From JBGTGT01 sp051439375 (GTDB taxonomy: Bacteria; Cyanobacteriota; Cyanobacteriia; Cyanobacteriales; Microcystaceae): a DNA stretch of 45,542 nt. Shown here piece after piece: positions 25,376-33,052 of this stretch (within the stretch, counting starts at the first letter, position 1; every line of letters starts with the position of its first letter). The notes beneath the pieces are model-generated. The model did not search any database. It was not told the origin of the DNA and saw only the letters and a program-made list of their open reading frames with translations. Position numbers and translations under genes: made by a program. The DNA lies in contig JBFRWB010000133.1 in the NCBI GenBank assembly GCA_051439375.1, forward strand, positions 1 to 45,542. Direction: 5' to 3'.

Positions 25376-26665
25376 CTAAATCACAGTATTATCAGAAATA
25401 ACCCCATTTTTGAGAATCACCACAATCCCATTACGAATATAGAATCCTTGATCTTCTTTATTGGATTCTTCAACATTTTCTTTATTAACAATCATGACAT
25501 TTTTGCCAATACGGGCATTTTTATCGACAATCGCACGGCGAACCGTTGTTCCTTCCCCAATTCCTACGGGAATCTTTCCTTCTTTGATTAAAGCATCTCG
25601 TTTATCCTTGGGTTCATAAAAATCAGCCCCCATCACCATGGTATCTTCAATCGTACACTTGGGACCAATCCGACTACGAATCCCTAAAATAGAGTGATGA
25701 ATGCGACAGTCTTTAACGATACACCCTTCACTAATCATCGATTCTGTTACCTGACAATTTAAAATCTTAGTGGGGGGAAGGTAACGAGGACGGGTATAAA
25801 TCGGAGAAACATCATCATAAAAGCTAAAAGGCGGAGTAGGCTGATGAGTTAAGGCTAAATTTGCCTCATAAAAAGACTCAATTGTTCCAATATCTTCCCA
25901 ATAACCTTTGTATAGGTAAGCTTGTAAATTGTAATCTTCGGCTGAGGTAGGAATAATTTCTTTCCCAAAATCGGTTTGTTTAGGATTTCCTGCAATTAAC
26001 CTTCTTAAAACTTCTTTTTTAAAGACATAGATACCCATTGAGGCAATATAGGGGCTTTTTTTCGCCTGTTCTGCATTTAGCCCTAAAATAGAAGTATCAA
26101 CCTCCATTTTCTTCAGTTCTTCTCCCTTGGGTTTTTCGCTAAAATCAACGACACGTCCATTCTTATCAATTTTCATTAAGCCAAAGCTAGAAGCCCGTTT
26201 ATCATCGATAGGAACAACGGAAAGGGTAATATCAGCGTTGGTTTCCCGATGGCGTTGAATAAATGCACCATAGTCCATTCTGTAGAGATGATCACCTGAT
26301 AAAATCAGATACTCATCTACATTCCATTCGTCAAATAACCATAGGTACTGACGCACTGCATCGGCAGTCCCTTGAAACCATCCGGGATTTTCCGCGGTTT
26401 GTTGGGCGGCTAAGACTTCGACAAATCCATCTTCAAAGCCCGAAAAACTATAACTACGGGTTAAATGGCGGTTTAATGAGGCAGAATTAAACTGCGTTAG
26501 CACATAAATTTTCGTAATCTCGGAATTAATACAGTTACTAACGGGAATATCAATGAGACGATACTTACCAGCTAAGGGAACGGCTGGTTTGGCGCGTAAT
26601 TTCGTTAAGGGGTACAGGCGTGTTCCTGCGCCGCCACCAAGGATAATTGCTAAAACGTTTTTCAC
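25376..26665 (-). CDS. glgC: Glucose-1-phosphate adenylyltransferase (ADP-glucose pyrophosphorylase)
   Basis: Makes ADP-glucose from glucose-1-phosphate and ATP, the committed step of glycogen synthesis; the cyanobacterial enzyme is activated by 3-phosphoglycerate and inhibited by phosphate. Seen: LAIILGGGAGTRLYPLTKLR and KPAVPLAGKYRLIDIPVSNC at the N-terminus, LSGDHLYRMDYG, the substrate lysine region VVDFSEKPKGEEL, and a left-handed beta-helix C-terminal domain ending VILKNGVISDNTVI. The frame starts at 26692, but homologues begin at the residue before KNVLAIILGGG, where a GTG stands at 26665, so that start is chosen. The upstream region is unusually pyrimidine-rich on the coding strand. 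Confidence 0.95.
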   Translation of the reverse strand: MKNVLAIILGGGAGTRLYPLTKLRAKPAVPLAGKYRLIDIPVSNCINSEITKIYVLTQFNSASLNRHLTRSYSFSGFEDGFVEVLAAQQTAENPGWFQGTADAVRQYLWLFDEWNVDEYLILSGDHLYRMDYGAFIQRHRETNADITLSVVPIDDKRASSFGLMKIDKNGRVVDFSEKPKGEELKKMEVDTSILGLNAEQAKKSPYIASMGIYVFKKEVLRRLIAGNPKQTDFGKEIIPTSAEDYNLQAYLYKGYWEDIGTIESFYEANLALTHQPTPPFSFYDDVSPIYTRPRYLPPTKILNCQVTESMISEGCIVKDCRIHHSILGIRSRIGPKCTIEDTMVMGADFYEPKDKRDALIKEGKIPVGIGEGTTVRRAIVDKNARIGKNVMIVNKENVEESNKEDQGFYIRNGIVVILKNGVISDNTVI

Positions 26666-26794
26666 GGGGATAACCTCTCGACTGCTGACCACTCAAAGTC
26701 AAGTTTAGGATGCTAGGGGACTTATGGGAAGATACTTTTTGATGAGATTCTTGTACAAGTAAGCCAAAAGTCCATACTATTCGGATAACAAAAA

Positions 26795-26850
26795 TCTGTG
26801 TGTGGGAGAGAGGGGGGAGTGTGGGGAGATGGAGAAGAGGGGGAAGAAAA
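26795..26850. repeat. Purine-rich low-complexity tract upstream of glgC
   Basis: A run of GGGGAGA- and GGGAGAG-like units on the plus strand (CTCCCC-type on the glgC strand), about 130-185 bp before the glgC start. It is a degenerate relative of the CTCCC units in the interspersed repeats, or an STRR-type tract. Confidence 0.5.
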
Positions 26851-26949
26851 AATCGTAGGCTATATTTATGGAAGTTATCTTAACTAAACAGTATTAAATT
26901 AATTGACTCATTATTTATGCAAGGGGGCTACTGTTCGCCAATACCTATT

Positions 26950-27477
26950 TTATAGATTGAGGTGTTTATTAGAATCTTGTTTTGAGGTATCAAGATTCCC
27001 CTCTATATCTGCTTCACCTAAATGGTTTCCTTGGGCATCAAAGACTTCTAAATGTGCTGCTAAACCATAATGAAAATTATCTACATACCAATATCTTTGG
27101 GTGTCTATTTCAAGATAAATGCTTCTTCCTTGATATGGTGTTTGACGGGTTTTTGTAAATCTGGTTGGCTTAACTAAAATTGTTTGGTCATCTCTAGGTG
27201 GATAGTTTGAATTACTATCATATAACAAGATTTTTGCTTTAATCCAGTTTTCTAATCCTGTTTTATTATCAACGCTATCTAGTTCAATTGGGTTAATCTC
27301 ATCATTATTTTTAATAACGGTAATTGTACAACAGTCTAAAATATCAACATGGGGACAGTTAAAGCTAGATTGACTAAAATTAATCACAAGATAAATCTGA
27401 GTCTGGTTTTGCAATTGTCTTTCAGTGACTTCAGCTAAACTGGTATCTTTTGCATCTTTATAACTTTTATCTATCAT
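26950..27477 (-). CDS. Protein of unknown function with toxin-like C-terminal module
   Basis: A 175-residue frame. The first part, to about residue 110, contains LAEVTERQLQNQTQIYLVIN and paired cysteines in DILDCCTITV and is not recognised. The last 50 residues read like the end of a secreted or polymorphic nuclease toxin: RYWYVDNFHYG, AHLEVFDAQGNHLGEADIEG and NKHLNL, similar in layout to the D-H-E region of colicin E3-type ribonuclease domains; this likeness is from memory. The frame stays open upstream to 27606 without a stop, overlapping the broken ATPase fragment, so the true N-terminus may be longer or the gene may itself be a fragment. It is the last member of a same-strand decaying cassette. 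Confidence 0.55.
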   Translation of the reverse strand: MIDKSYKDAKDTSLAEVTERQLQNQTQIYLVINFSQSSFNCPHVDILDCCTITVIKNNDEINPIELDSVDNKTGLENWIKAKILLYDSNSNYPPRDDQTILVKPTRFTKTRQTPYQGRSIYLEIDTQRYWYVDNFHYGLAAHLEVFDAQGNHLGEADIEGNLDTSKQDSNKHLNL

Positions 27478-27536
27478 TACACAATCAAAATGATCTGATT
27501 CATTAGATATTATTTCTTTTCTCCATTCTATCGGGT

Positions 27537-27986
27537 TTAGCTTATTAAAAAGAATATTTTTAAAAGCAATTTTCTGTGATTTATCTCGTAATATGAATAT
27601 AAGATCCTATCTAGTTTAGCCACCATATCGTCCTGCTCTTGTTTAGATAATCTATACTCTAATATATCTTGAACTAGGCGATGTTTATCTATCTTATCAT
27701 TTGACAAAAGGGTTGTAAATTGATAATTAAAGATAATATTGCTATTTTGTGTTGAATGACTGTTTAAAATATCTTGAAAAGTTCCTAACCTAACATAATG
27801 TCCATTTAAAAATATTTCCTTTGTTAAATAACTTTGGTCAACAGACTGACGCATTAATAAAAGAGATTGTAAAAGGGTTGATTTTTCTCTCCTATTAATT
27901 CCTGTTAATAAATTAACCTTACTTAAGGGAAATTCAGTCGCTTCTCGAAAACATTTAAAATTAGTTAGAGTAATTTTAGTTAACAT
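27537..27986 (-). pseudogene. Truncated AAA/ABC-type ATPase with ruined Walker A
   Basis: The 149-residue frame starts like an intact SMC/OLD-type ATPase (LTKITLTNFKCFREATEFPL, then a P-loop strand) but reads GINRREKST at residues 29-37, where the family has GxNGxGKST. Both changes are explained by single G-to-A transitions (GGG to AGG, GGA to GAA). The frame ends after about 150 residues, far short of the usual 350-450, with no signature or Walker B. It starts two bases after the natural stop of the DUF262 gene, so the two were once a coupled pair. Confidence 0.75.
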
Positions 27987-27988
27987 TG

Positions 27989-28620
27989 TTACATCTCTCC
28001 TAAAATTTGTTGTGCTAATTCAAAACGAGTGATAACTTTTGCTTTACTGCTTGTTCCCGATTTAACTGCGTTCCTCCTGTATTAATCCGATTAAAAATAT
28101 CATAGACAACTTTAGAAGAAACCGAAAGACGAATCGTATATAAGGTTAACTTTTTATCCTCTATTTTTGCTTGATAATCTCCTGCTAATTCTGCTAAACC
28201 ATCAAAGGTATAACCATTCAAATGGGGTAACGCTTTTAACCCTTTTAGTTCAAACTTAGGATTTTCCATGAATTGATATAATGTCGTTGTTCTTTGTAAA
28301 CCATCGACAATAATGTATTTTCCATCCTTCGATTGATTAACATATAAAGGAGGTAAAGGAAAATTAAGAATTACCGACTCAATAAAACGGCTTTTTTGTT
28401 CAATTCCCCAAACTAAATTACGCTGAAAATCAGGATCAATAATTAGCTTTCCTTGCTTATATTTCCTAATTAACTCAAAAACTGTTTGCGGATCTTCTCG
28501 AATATCAATATCCTCTTTATCTTTAGTGGGATCATAAGGATATAACCCCCCACTATCTTCATCTTCTGGGGTATCCTCATCCATAACGATAGGGTCTTCA
28601 TCTAAGGAATCTTTAGTCAT
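27989..28620 (-). pseudogene. DUF262 (GmrSD-N/ParB-like) protein, internally deleted and frameshifted
   Basis: The N-terminal 190 residues are a typical DUF262 domain: IDPDFQRNLVWGIEQKSRFIES, PLPPLYV, the DGLQRTTTL nucleotide-binding motif near residue 105, and FNRINTGGTQLN. After that, near 28050-28065, the reading frame moves to nonsense and stops at 28015. Another frame from the same point gives KVITRFELAQQILGEM and a stop at 27989, two bases before the ATPase start, and looks like the original C-terminus. A middle part of perhaps 150 or more residues is therefore missing. DUF262 proteins are best known from GmrSD-type restriction of modified DNA and other defence loci. Confidence 0.75.
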
Positions 28621-28847
28621 TGATTTACCTTTTGTCTTGTAGATTGTCGTAAAATTTAACCGTTAAATTATTAACATAATAACATTTCAGTCTCCATTAT
28701 AAAATCACTACTTAAAAATTTAAAGTATTCTTTCCTATCCTTAAGATAGGGATTTGACCAAAAATAAATTTATTCGTCATTTTAAGAGAATCGCTATAAT
28801 GAAAGTAATGGACTTTTTAAGTCACAACTACTTTAGAATTTCTTAAT

Positions 28848-29693
28848 ATGTCTAGTCGCTTAAGTCCACTGCTAATTGAACCATTAAAAGTTGAACAAAT
28901 CACAGTTGCGATCGCTGATTTATCCCCTTCTTTACAAGGTATCAAAATTGTTCAACTCTCAGACTTTCACTATGATGGAACTTCACTATCAGAGCAAATA
29001 CTTAGAGAAGTTGTTGTTAAAACCAATCAAGAAAACCCTGATTTAATTATTTTAACAGGAGACTATATTACGACTCATCCCCAACCCATTTGGCGATTGA
29101 TTCTGAGATTAAAAGAGTTTCATAGTCGTTTCGGAATTTATGCTGTTTTAGGGAATCATGATTGTTATTATCCCCTGTCTAAAACCATGGTTTCTAATGC
29201 TTTAGAGAGTATTAATATTAAAGTTTTATGCAATCAAATTGTTACACCATTGGGGGATCAATTGCCCATTATTGGGTTAGCGGATTATTGGTCAAATGAA
29301 TTTGATCCTGACCCTATATTATCCCAAATAGACCCTAAAATACCCCGTTTAGTACTGTGCCATAACCCAGATACAGCCGAAATTCTAGCCAAATGGCGAG
29401 TTGACTTGCAATTATCGGGACATACCCACGGTGGACAATTGGCTTTACCCTTTTTAGGAACATTTCCCTCAATCTTAACCAATTTGCGACCCTATATTCC
29501 CCCGTTTATTCAACAGATGATTCCTATCTGGAAAGAGTGTTCTCATGTGGTAAAAAATTGGCAATGGGCGCAAGGGTTACATTCCATTGGGCATAATTTA
29601 TTATATGTTAATCGAGGCTTAGGCAGTTACTTTCCAGGGCGTTTATTTTGTCCTCCAGAATTAACGGTTATTACCTTGAAAAAAGCACATTGA
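28848..29693 (+). CDS. Calcineurin-like metallophosphoesterase, YkuE/YaeI type
   Basis: A 281-residue phosphoesterase with the full dimetal motif set: GIKIVQLSDFHYD (D-x-H), LIILTGDYIT (GD), YAVLGNHDCYY (GNHD), LVLCHNPD and LQLSGHTHGGQLALP (GHTH). YaeI/YkuE relatives act on lipid or membrane substrates such as UDP-diacylglucosamine, but the lipid-A type LpxH/LpxI assignment cannot be made here. The C-terminus has the usual LYVNRGLGSYFPGRLFCPPE. It is a single gene, divergent from the broken DUF262 cassette. Confidence 0.92.
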   Translation: MSSRLSPLLIEPLKVEQITVAIADLSPSLQGIKIVQLSDFHYDGTSLSEQILREVVVKTNQENPDLIILTGDYITTHPQPIWRLILRLKEFHSRFGIYAVLGNHDCYYPLSKTMVSNALESINIKVLCNQIVTPLGDQLPIIGLADYWSNEFDPDPILSQIDPKIPRLVLCHNPDTAEILAKWRVDLQLSGHTHGGQLALPFLGTFPSILTNLRPYIPPFIQQMIPIWKECSHVVKNWQWAQGLHSIGHNLLYVNRGLGSYFPGRLFCPPELTVITLKKAH

Positions 29694-29786
29694 AAAAATA
29701 AAATTTGCTATAAGTTTAAGAAAATCGAAAGTTTTACTAATTATTATTGATATGAATTCTAGAATGGGAAAGAAGAGTTTTATGAA

Positions 29787-30536
29787 ATGGAGATGTTATT
29801 ATCGATGATTAAGTTACCTTGTCAGCGAACTTTTGAAGTAGCAATAAGTTTAGCCGTTGTCTCTTCTGCTGTTTGGCTTAATTCGGAGGCTAATGCTTAT
29901 CCTGTCAGTTTTCAAGGAGGAATAACAATTGATTTTGGAATAATTACTAATCCCCCACTCGGCAACGTTGGCTTACAAACTATTACTGTTGACGACACTG
30001 TTGATTTGCCTTTGACTCAAGAGGAAATTTTATTGAGTTTAGCTGATGGTGACAGTTCAATTCCCATTGAACCTTTACTAGCGGGCTTTTTTCCACAAGA
30101 ATTAGAAGTGAATGGTCAATCTGTCATCCTCAATGATATTGATATTACCACATTTGTTGGCACTGGAATAGCTTCTTCTGATGAAGGATTTTTAACTAAT
30201 TTTAATTTTGAATACATTAATTCAGATCCCGTTTTAGAAGTTCCTGTTGTTGAATTAACGGGTTTTAATTCTAACTTATCCCAGTGTGTTAATATTAAAT
30301 GTCAGTATAACGTTGCCTCTTCAAACCTAACGGCCTTGTTTGATGCGACTCTAATTACTTCAGAAACAACCACTGATCTTTTCGCAACCAATACTGATTT
30401 TACGATTAGTCTAACGGATGCTCTTGTAACTGCTTCTTTATCTGCTACTGCTGTTCCTGAATCCACTGCTTGGTTTGTTTTACCTGTTGTTTTTGGCGGC
30501 GTTGTTTTATCTAAATTTCTCTTTAATGAACATTAA
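29787..30536 (+). CDS. Exported protein with VPES-type C-terminal sorting signal
   Basis: A 249-residue exported protein. The N-terminal signal (about residues 8-37, FEVAISLAVVSSAVWL, cleavage near SEANA) and a C-terminal tripartite tail (AVPESTAWFVLPVVFGGVV, hydrophobic helix, short charged end) resemble PEP-CTERM, but with VPES instead of VPEP. The central part is beta-rich and contains cysteines in SQCVNIKCQYN. Exosortase sorting is inference. An alternative ATG at 29805 gives a better signal-peptide start. No named family is recognised. Confidence 0.75.
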   Translation: MEMLLSMIKLPCQRTFEVAISLAVVSSAVWLNSEANAYPVSFQGGITIDFGIITNPPLGNVGLQTITVDDTVDLPLTQEEILLSLADGDSSIPIEPLLAGFFPQELEVNGQSVILNDIDITTFVGTGIASSDEGFLTNFNFEYINSDPVLEVPVVELTGFNSNLSQCVNIKCQYNVASSNLTALFDATLITSETTTDLFATNTDFTISLTDALVTASLSATAVPESTAWFVLPVVFGGVVLSKFLFNEH

Positions 30537-30656
30537 TTAACACCAGTATGGGTAACGATTTTAGGAAAGTAAAAATATCTCCATAGCAACACTAGCCATT
30601 TTATAAGTGATCCTGTAGAATAGCGACCAAACCTTATAAAATCAACAGTCAGTGTG

Positions 30657-31535
30657 ATGGAGTCAAATATTTTAACCAGTGTCGTTCTTCCCCTAGCTTT
30701 GTTTATTATTATGTTAGGGATGGGACTGGGATTAACACTAAAAGATTTTCAACGTATCCTAGTCGAACCCAAAGCCGTTATTACGGGTTTAATCGCTCAA
30801 TTGTTGATTGTTCCCCTTGTTGGCTTTTTATTAGCAATTTTGTTTCCTCTCTCTCCCGAATTGGCTGTAGGAGTTGTTATTCTTGCTGCTTGTCCCGGTG
30901 GTCCTACCTCTAATTTGATCACCTATTTAGTTAAAGGTCATGTTGCTTTATCTATTACTTTAACGGCTATCAGTAGTTTAGTCACCGTTTTTACGATTCC
31001 TTTAGTAATTAATTTAGCAATGCAGAAATTTATGGGGGGAGAAGTTGGGTTACAATTACCCTTTGTTGAAACGATTATTCAGATTGCAGCTATTACTCTA
31101 ATTCCTGTGAGTTTTGGAATGTTAATTCATCATCATTACCCAAACTTAGCAGCAACAATTGAGAAGCAAGTTAAGTGGTTATCTTTGTTTTTCTTGGGCT
31201 TAATTATTGTAGGATTACTGGTTAAAGAACAAGAGAATGTTCTCAGTTTCTTTTTACAAGTAGGTGGTGTAACCCTAGTTTTAAATATTTTAACTATGCT
31301 TTTAGGGTATGGTTTAGCAGTCATTAGTGGCTTAAATGGAGCAAGTAGCAAAGCGATTATGGTAGAAGTTGGTATCCAAAATGGTACACTAGCTATTGCG
31401 ATCGCTAGTTCGCCTACTTTTTTGAATAATCCTAATATGGCAATTCCTGCTGCAATCTATTCTCTATTAATGTTTGCTACCAGTGCTATATTTGCCGCAT
31501 TGATTCGACAACGACGGATTCGAGTTTTAAGTTAA
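30657..31535 (+). CDS. Bile acid:sodium symporter (BASS) family transporter
   Basis: A 292-residue membrane protein with about nine or ten helices and the BASS signature region LAACPGGPTSNLITYLVKGH, plus the second crossover with EVGIQNGTLAIAIA. Family members move small anions, such as bicarbonate, pyruvate or steroids, with sodium; the true substrate is unknown. SbtA, the cyanobacterial bicarbonate carrier, is a different family. A GTG at 30654 directly precedes the ATG at 30657; the ATG is taken. A terminator-like hairpin follows at 31548-31569. Confidence 0.9.
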   Translation: MESNILTSVVLPLALFIIMLGMGLGLTLKDFQRILVEPKAVITGLIAQLLIVPLVGFLLAILFPLSPELAVGVVILAACPGGPTSNLITYLVKGHVALSITLTAISSLVTVFTIPLVINLAMQKFMGGEVGLQLPFVETIIQIAAITLIPVSFGMLIHHHYPNLAATIEKQVKWLSLFFLGLIIVGLLVKEQENVLSFFLQVGGVTLVLNILTMLLGYGLAVISGLNGASSKAIMVEVGIQNGTLAIAIASSPTFLNNPNMAIPAAIYSLLMFATSAIFAALIRQRRIRVLS

Positions 31536-31547
31536 CTTTAAAAAAAG

Positions 31548-31569
31548 TCCCCCATATTAGGGAGGGGGA
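31548..31569 (+). terminator. Terminator-like hairpin after the BASS gene
   Basis: TCCCCC and GGGGGA arms with a 10-base loop, preceded by an A tract and followed by TTTAG, 13 bp after the stop codon. Confidence 0.65.
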
Positions 31570-31739
31570 TTTAGATGCTTCAACCACATTAACTAATGCT
31601 CAAGTCTCCGTTGATAATAATGTGATCAAATCTAACCAAACATGAGATAATAAAAATTGTGTATAGGGTTAAAACTTTGATTTACGCTTAACCCTATATC
31701 TGACAAACTCTGAATCTATGTTGAATTGGTTAAATTATC

Positions 31740-32291
31740 ATGTTTTATTCTTTTTTCATTACTTGTGTTTTAATTCTTAGTATTTTTTTAAGTAGCTGTA
31801 ATGCTGTATTAACGGGTGTCCAAAGCTATGTTGATACAAAAGATGGCTATCAATTTCTCTATCCTGATGGTTGGATTCAGGTAAAAATGGAACAAACTTC
31901 AGAAGGTGTTGATACGGTTTTTCATGATTTGGTGGCAAGAACCGAAAATTTAAGTGTTATTATCAATCCGATAGAGAATGCAAAAACAGTTAAAGATTTA
32001 GGCACACCTTCAGAGGTAGGTTATCGTTTTCTCAAAGAGATTAATAGTAATTCTGATGTGGAACGAGAAGGAGAATTAATTCGAGCAGGAAGTTATGAAA
32101 ATCAAGGAAAAACTTATTATAATTTAGAGTATCAGGTGAAGCTACCGAACAATAAAAGCCGTCATGATATAGCTAATGTTACCATTAATCGAGGAAAACT
32201 TTACACCTTTAATCTTTCTACACCACAAAATCGTTGGTCAACGGTAAAACCTTTATTTGAGAGAGTGGTTCAATCTTTCCAAGTCTTTTAG
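31740..32291 (+). CDS. PsbP-like lipoprotein (CyanoP)
   Basis: A 183-residue thylakoid lumenal lipoprotein of the PsbP family. The signal peptide ends in a lipobox (LSSC, cysteine at residue 20), and the PsbP fold begins with the diagnostic YVDTKDGYQFLYPDGWIQV. CyanoP associates with photosystem II and is thought to act early in its assembly rather than as a stoichiometric oxygen-evolving subunit. The length matches that of CyanoP proteins. It is a single gene; a hairpin at 32303-32319 follows. Multiple PsbP paralogues exist in some cyanobacteria, so the exact orthologue is not proved. Confidence 0.9.
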   Translation: MFYSFFITCVLILSIFLSSCNAVLTGVQSYVDTKDGYQFLYPDGWIQVKMEQTSEGVDTVFHDLVARTENLSVIINPIENAKTVKDLGTPSEVGYRFLKEINSNSDVEREGELIRAGSYENQGKTYYNLEYQVKLPNNKSRHDIANVTINRGKLYTFNLSTPQNRWSTVKPLFERVVQSFQVF

Positions 32292-32302
32292 GGTTAAGAA
32301 AT

Positions 32303-32327
32303 GTGAGCGTCTCGCTCACTAGATTTT
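32303..32327 (+). terminator. Terminator of the PsbP-like gene
   Basis: GTGAGCG and CGCTCAC are perfect 7-bp arms around a TCT loop, 12 bp after the stop codon, followed by TAGATTTT. Confidence 0.7.
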
Positions 32328-32385
32328 ATAAGAGGATGTCGCTCATTAGGTTTTATAAGAGGATGTCGCTCATTAATTTTATAAT
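32324..32385. repeat. 27-bp tandem repeat
   Basis: Two near-identical units starting TTTTATAAGAGGATGTCGCT lie at 32324-32350 and 32351-32377, with a third partial unit beginning TTTTATAA. The terminator arm upstream (CGCTCACTAGA) is itself a degenerate copy of the unit's end, so the array seems to have grown from the terminator. Confidence 0.75.
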
Positions 32386-32419
32386 AAAGATGCTTTAACA
32401 CAGGACAGGATAATTAATT

Positions 32420-33043
32420 ATGCCCGCTAAAAAGTATTATGTAGTTTGGGAAGGTCGAAAAACAGGAATCTTTACTAATTGGGATGACTGTAAAAAGCAA
32501 GTTGACGGTTTTAAGGGAGCAAGATATAAATCTTTTAAAACTAGAGGAGAAGCTGAAGAAGCGTTGGGACTCACTAAACAGCTTCCACTGTTCCCCACTG
32601 AACCTAAACCTAAACAACCTTTAACAATTCCTAATAACATTATACAGGAGAGTATTTGTGTTGATGCGTCTTGTATTGGAAATCCGGGGGATGTAGAATA
32701 TCAAGGGGTTGATACTGCAACGGGTAAGTTACTTTTTCACAAAGGGCCAATGTCAAAAGGAACAAATAATCTGGGTGAATTCCTAGCTATTGTTCATGGA
32801 CTTACTTATCTTCAACAACAGGATAAAATGATCCCGATTTATTCAGATTCTGCAACCGCAATTAAATGGGTTAAGAATAAGAAAGTCAAAACAACGTTAC
32901 AGCAAGACGTAAGCAATCAGGAAATTTTTACCCTACTAGATAAAGCGTTAAACTGGCTAGAAATGAATTCTTATTCTAATCCGATCTTAAAATGGCAAAC
33001 GCCTGTATGGGGAGAAATTCCTGCCGACTTTGGACGAAAGTAA
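32420..33043 (+). CDS. Ribonuclease H with N-terminal viroplasmin domain
   Basis: A 207-residue protein. Residues 1-50 are a viroplasmin/caulimovirus-type domain (YYVVWEGRKTGIFTNWDDCK and the KSFKTRGEAEEAL helix) that binds RNA:DNA hybrids in eukaryotic RNase H1. Residues about 75-207 are an RNase H domain, with catalytic acids in VDASC, NNLGEFLAIVHGL, PIYSDSATAIKWV and the terminal EIPADFGRK. It should cleave RNA in RNA:DNA hybrids. This domain order is found in bacterial relatives of RNase H1. The ATG follows an AT-rich leader after the tandem repeats. Confidence 0.9.
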   Translation: MPAKKYYVVWEGRKTGIFTNWDDCKKQVDGFKGARYKSFKTRGEAEEALGLTKQLPLFPTEPKPKQPLTIPNNIIQESICVDASCIGNPGDVEYQGVDTATGKLLFHKGPMSKGTNNLGEFLAIVHGLTYLQQQDKMIPIYSDSATAIKWVKNKKVKTTLQQDVSNQEIFTLLDKALNWLEMNSYSNPILKWQTPVWGEIPADFGRK

Positions 33044-33052
33044 GGCAAAAAG

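Noticed and set aside
32303..32385. Riboswitch or small RNA gene before the RNase H gene
   Set aside because: The structure is explained by a terminator and its tandem copies; no riboswitch core was recognised.
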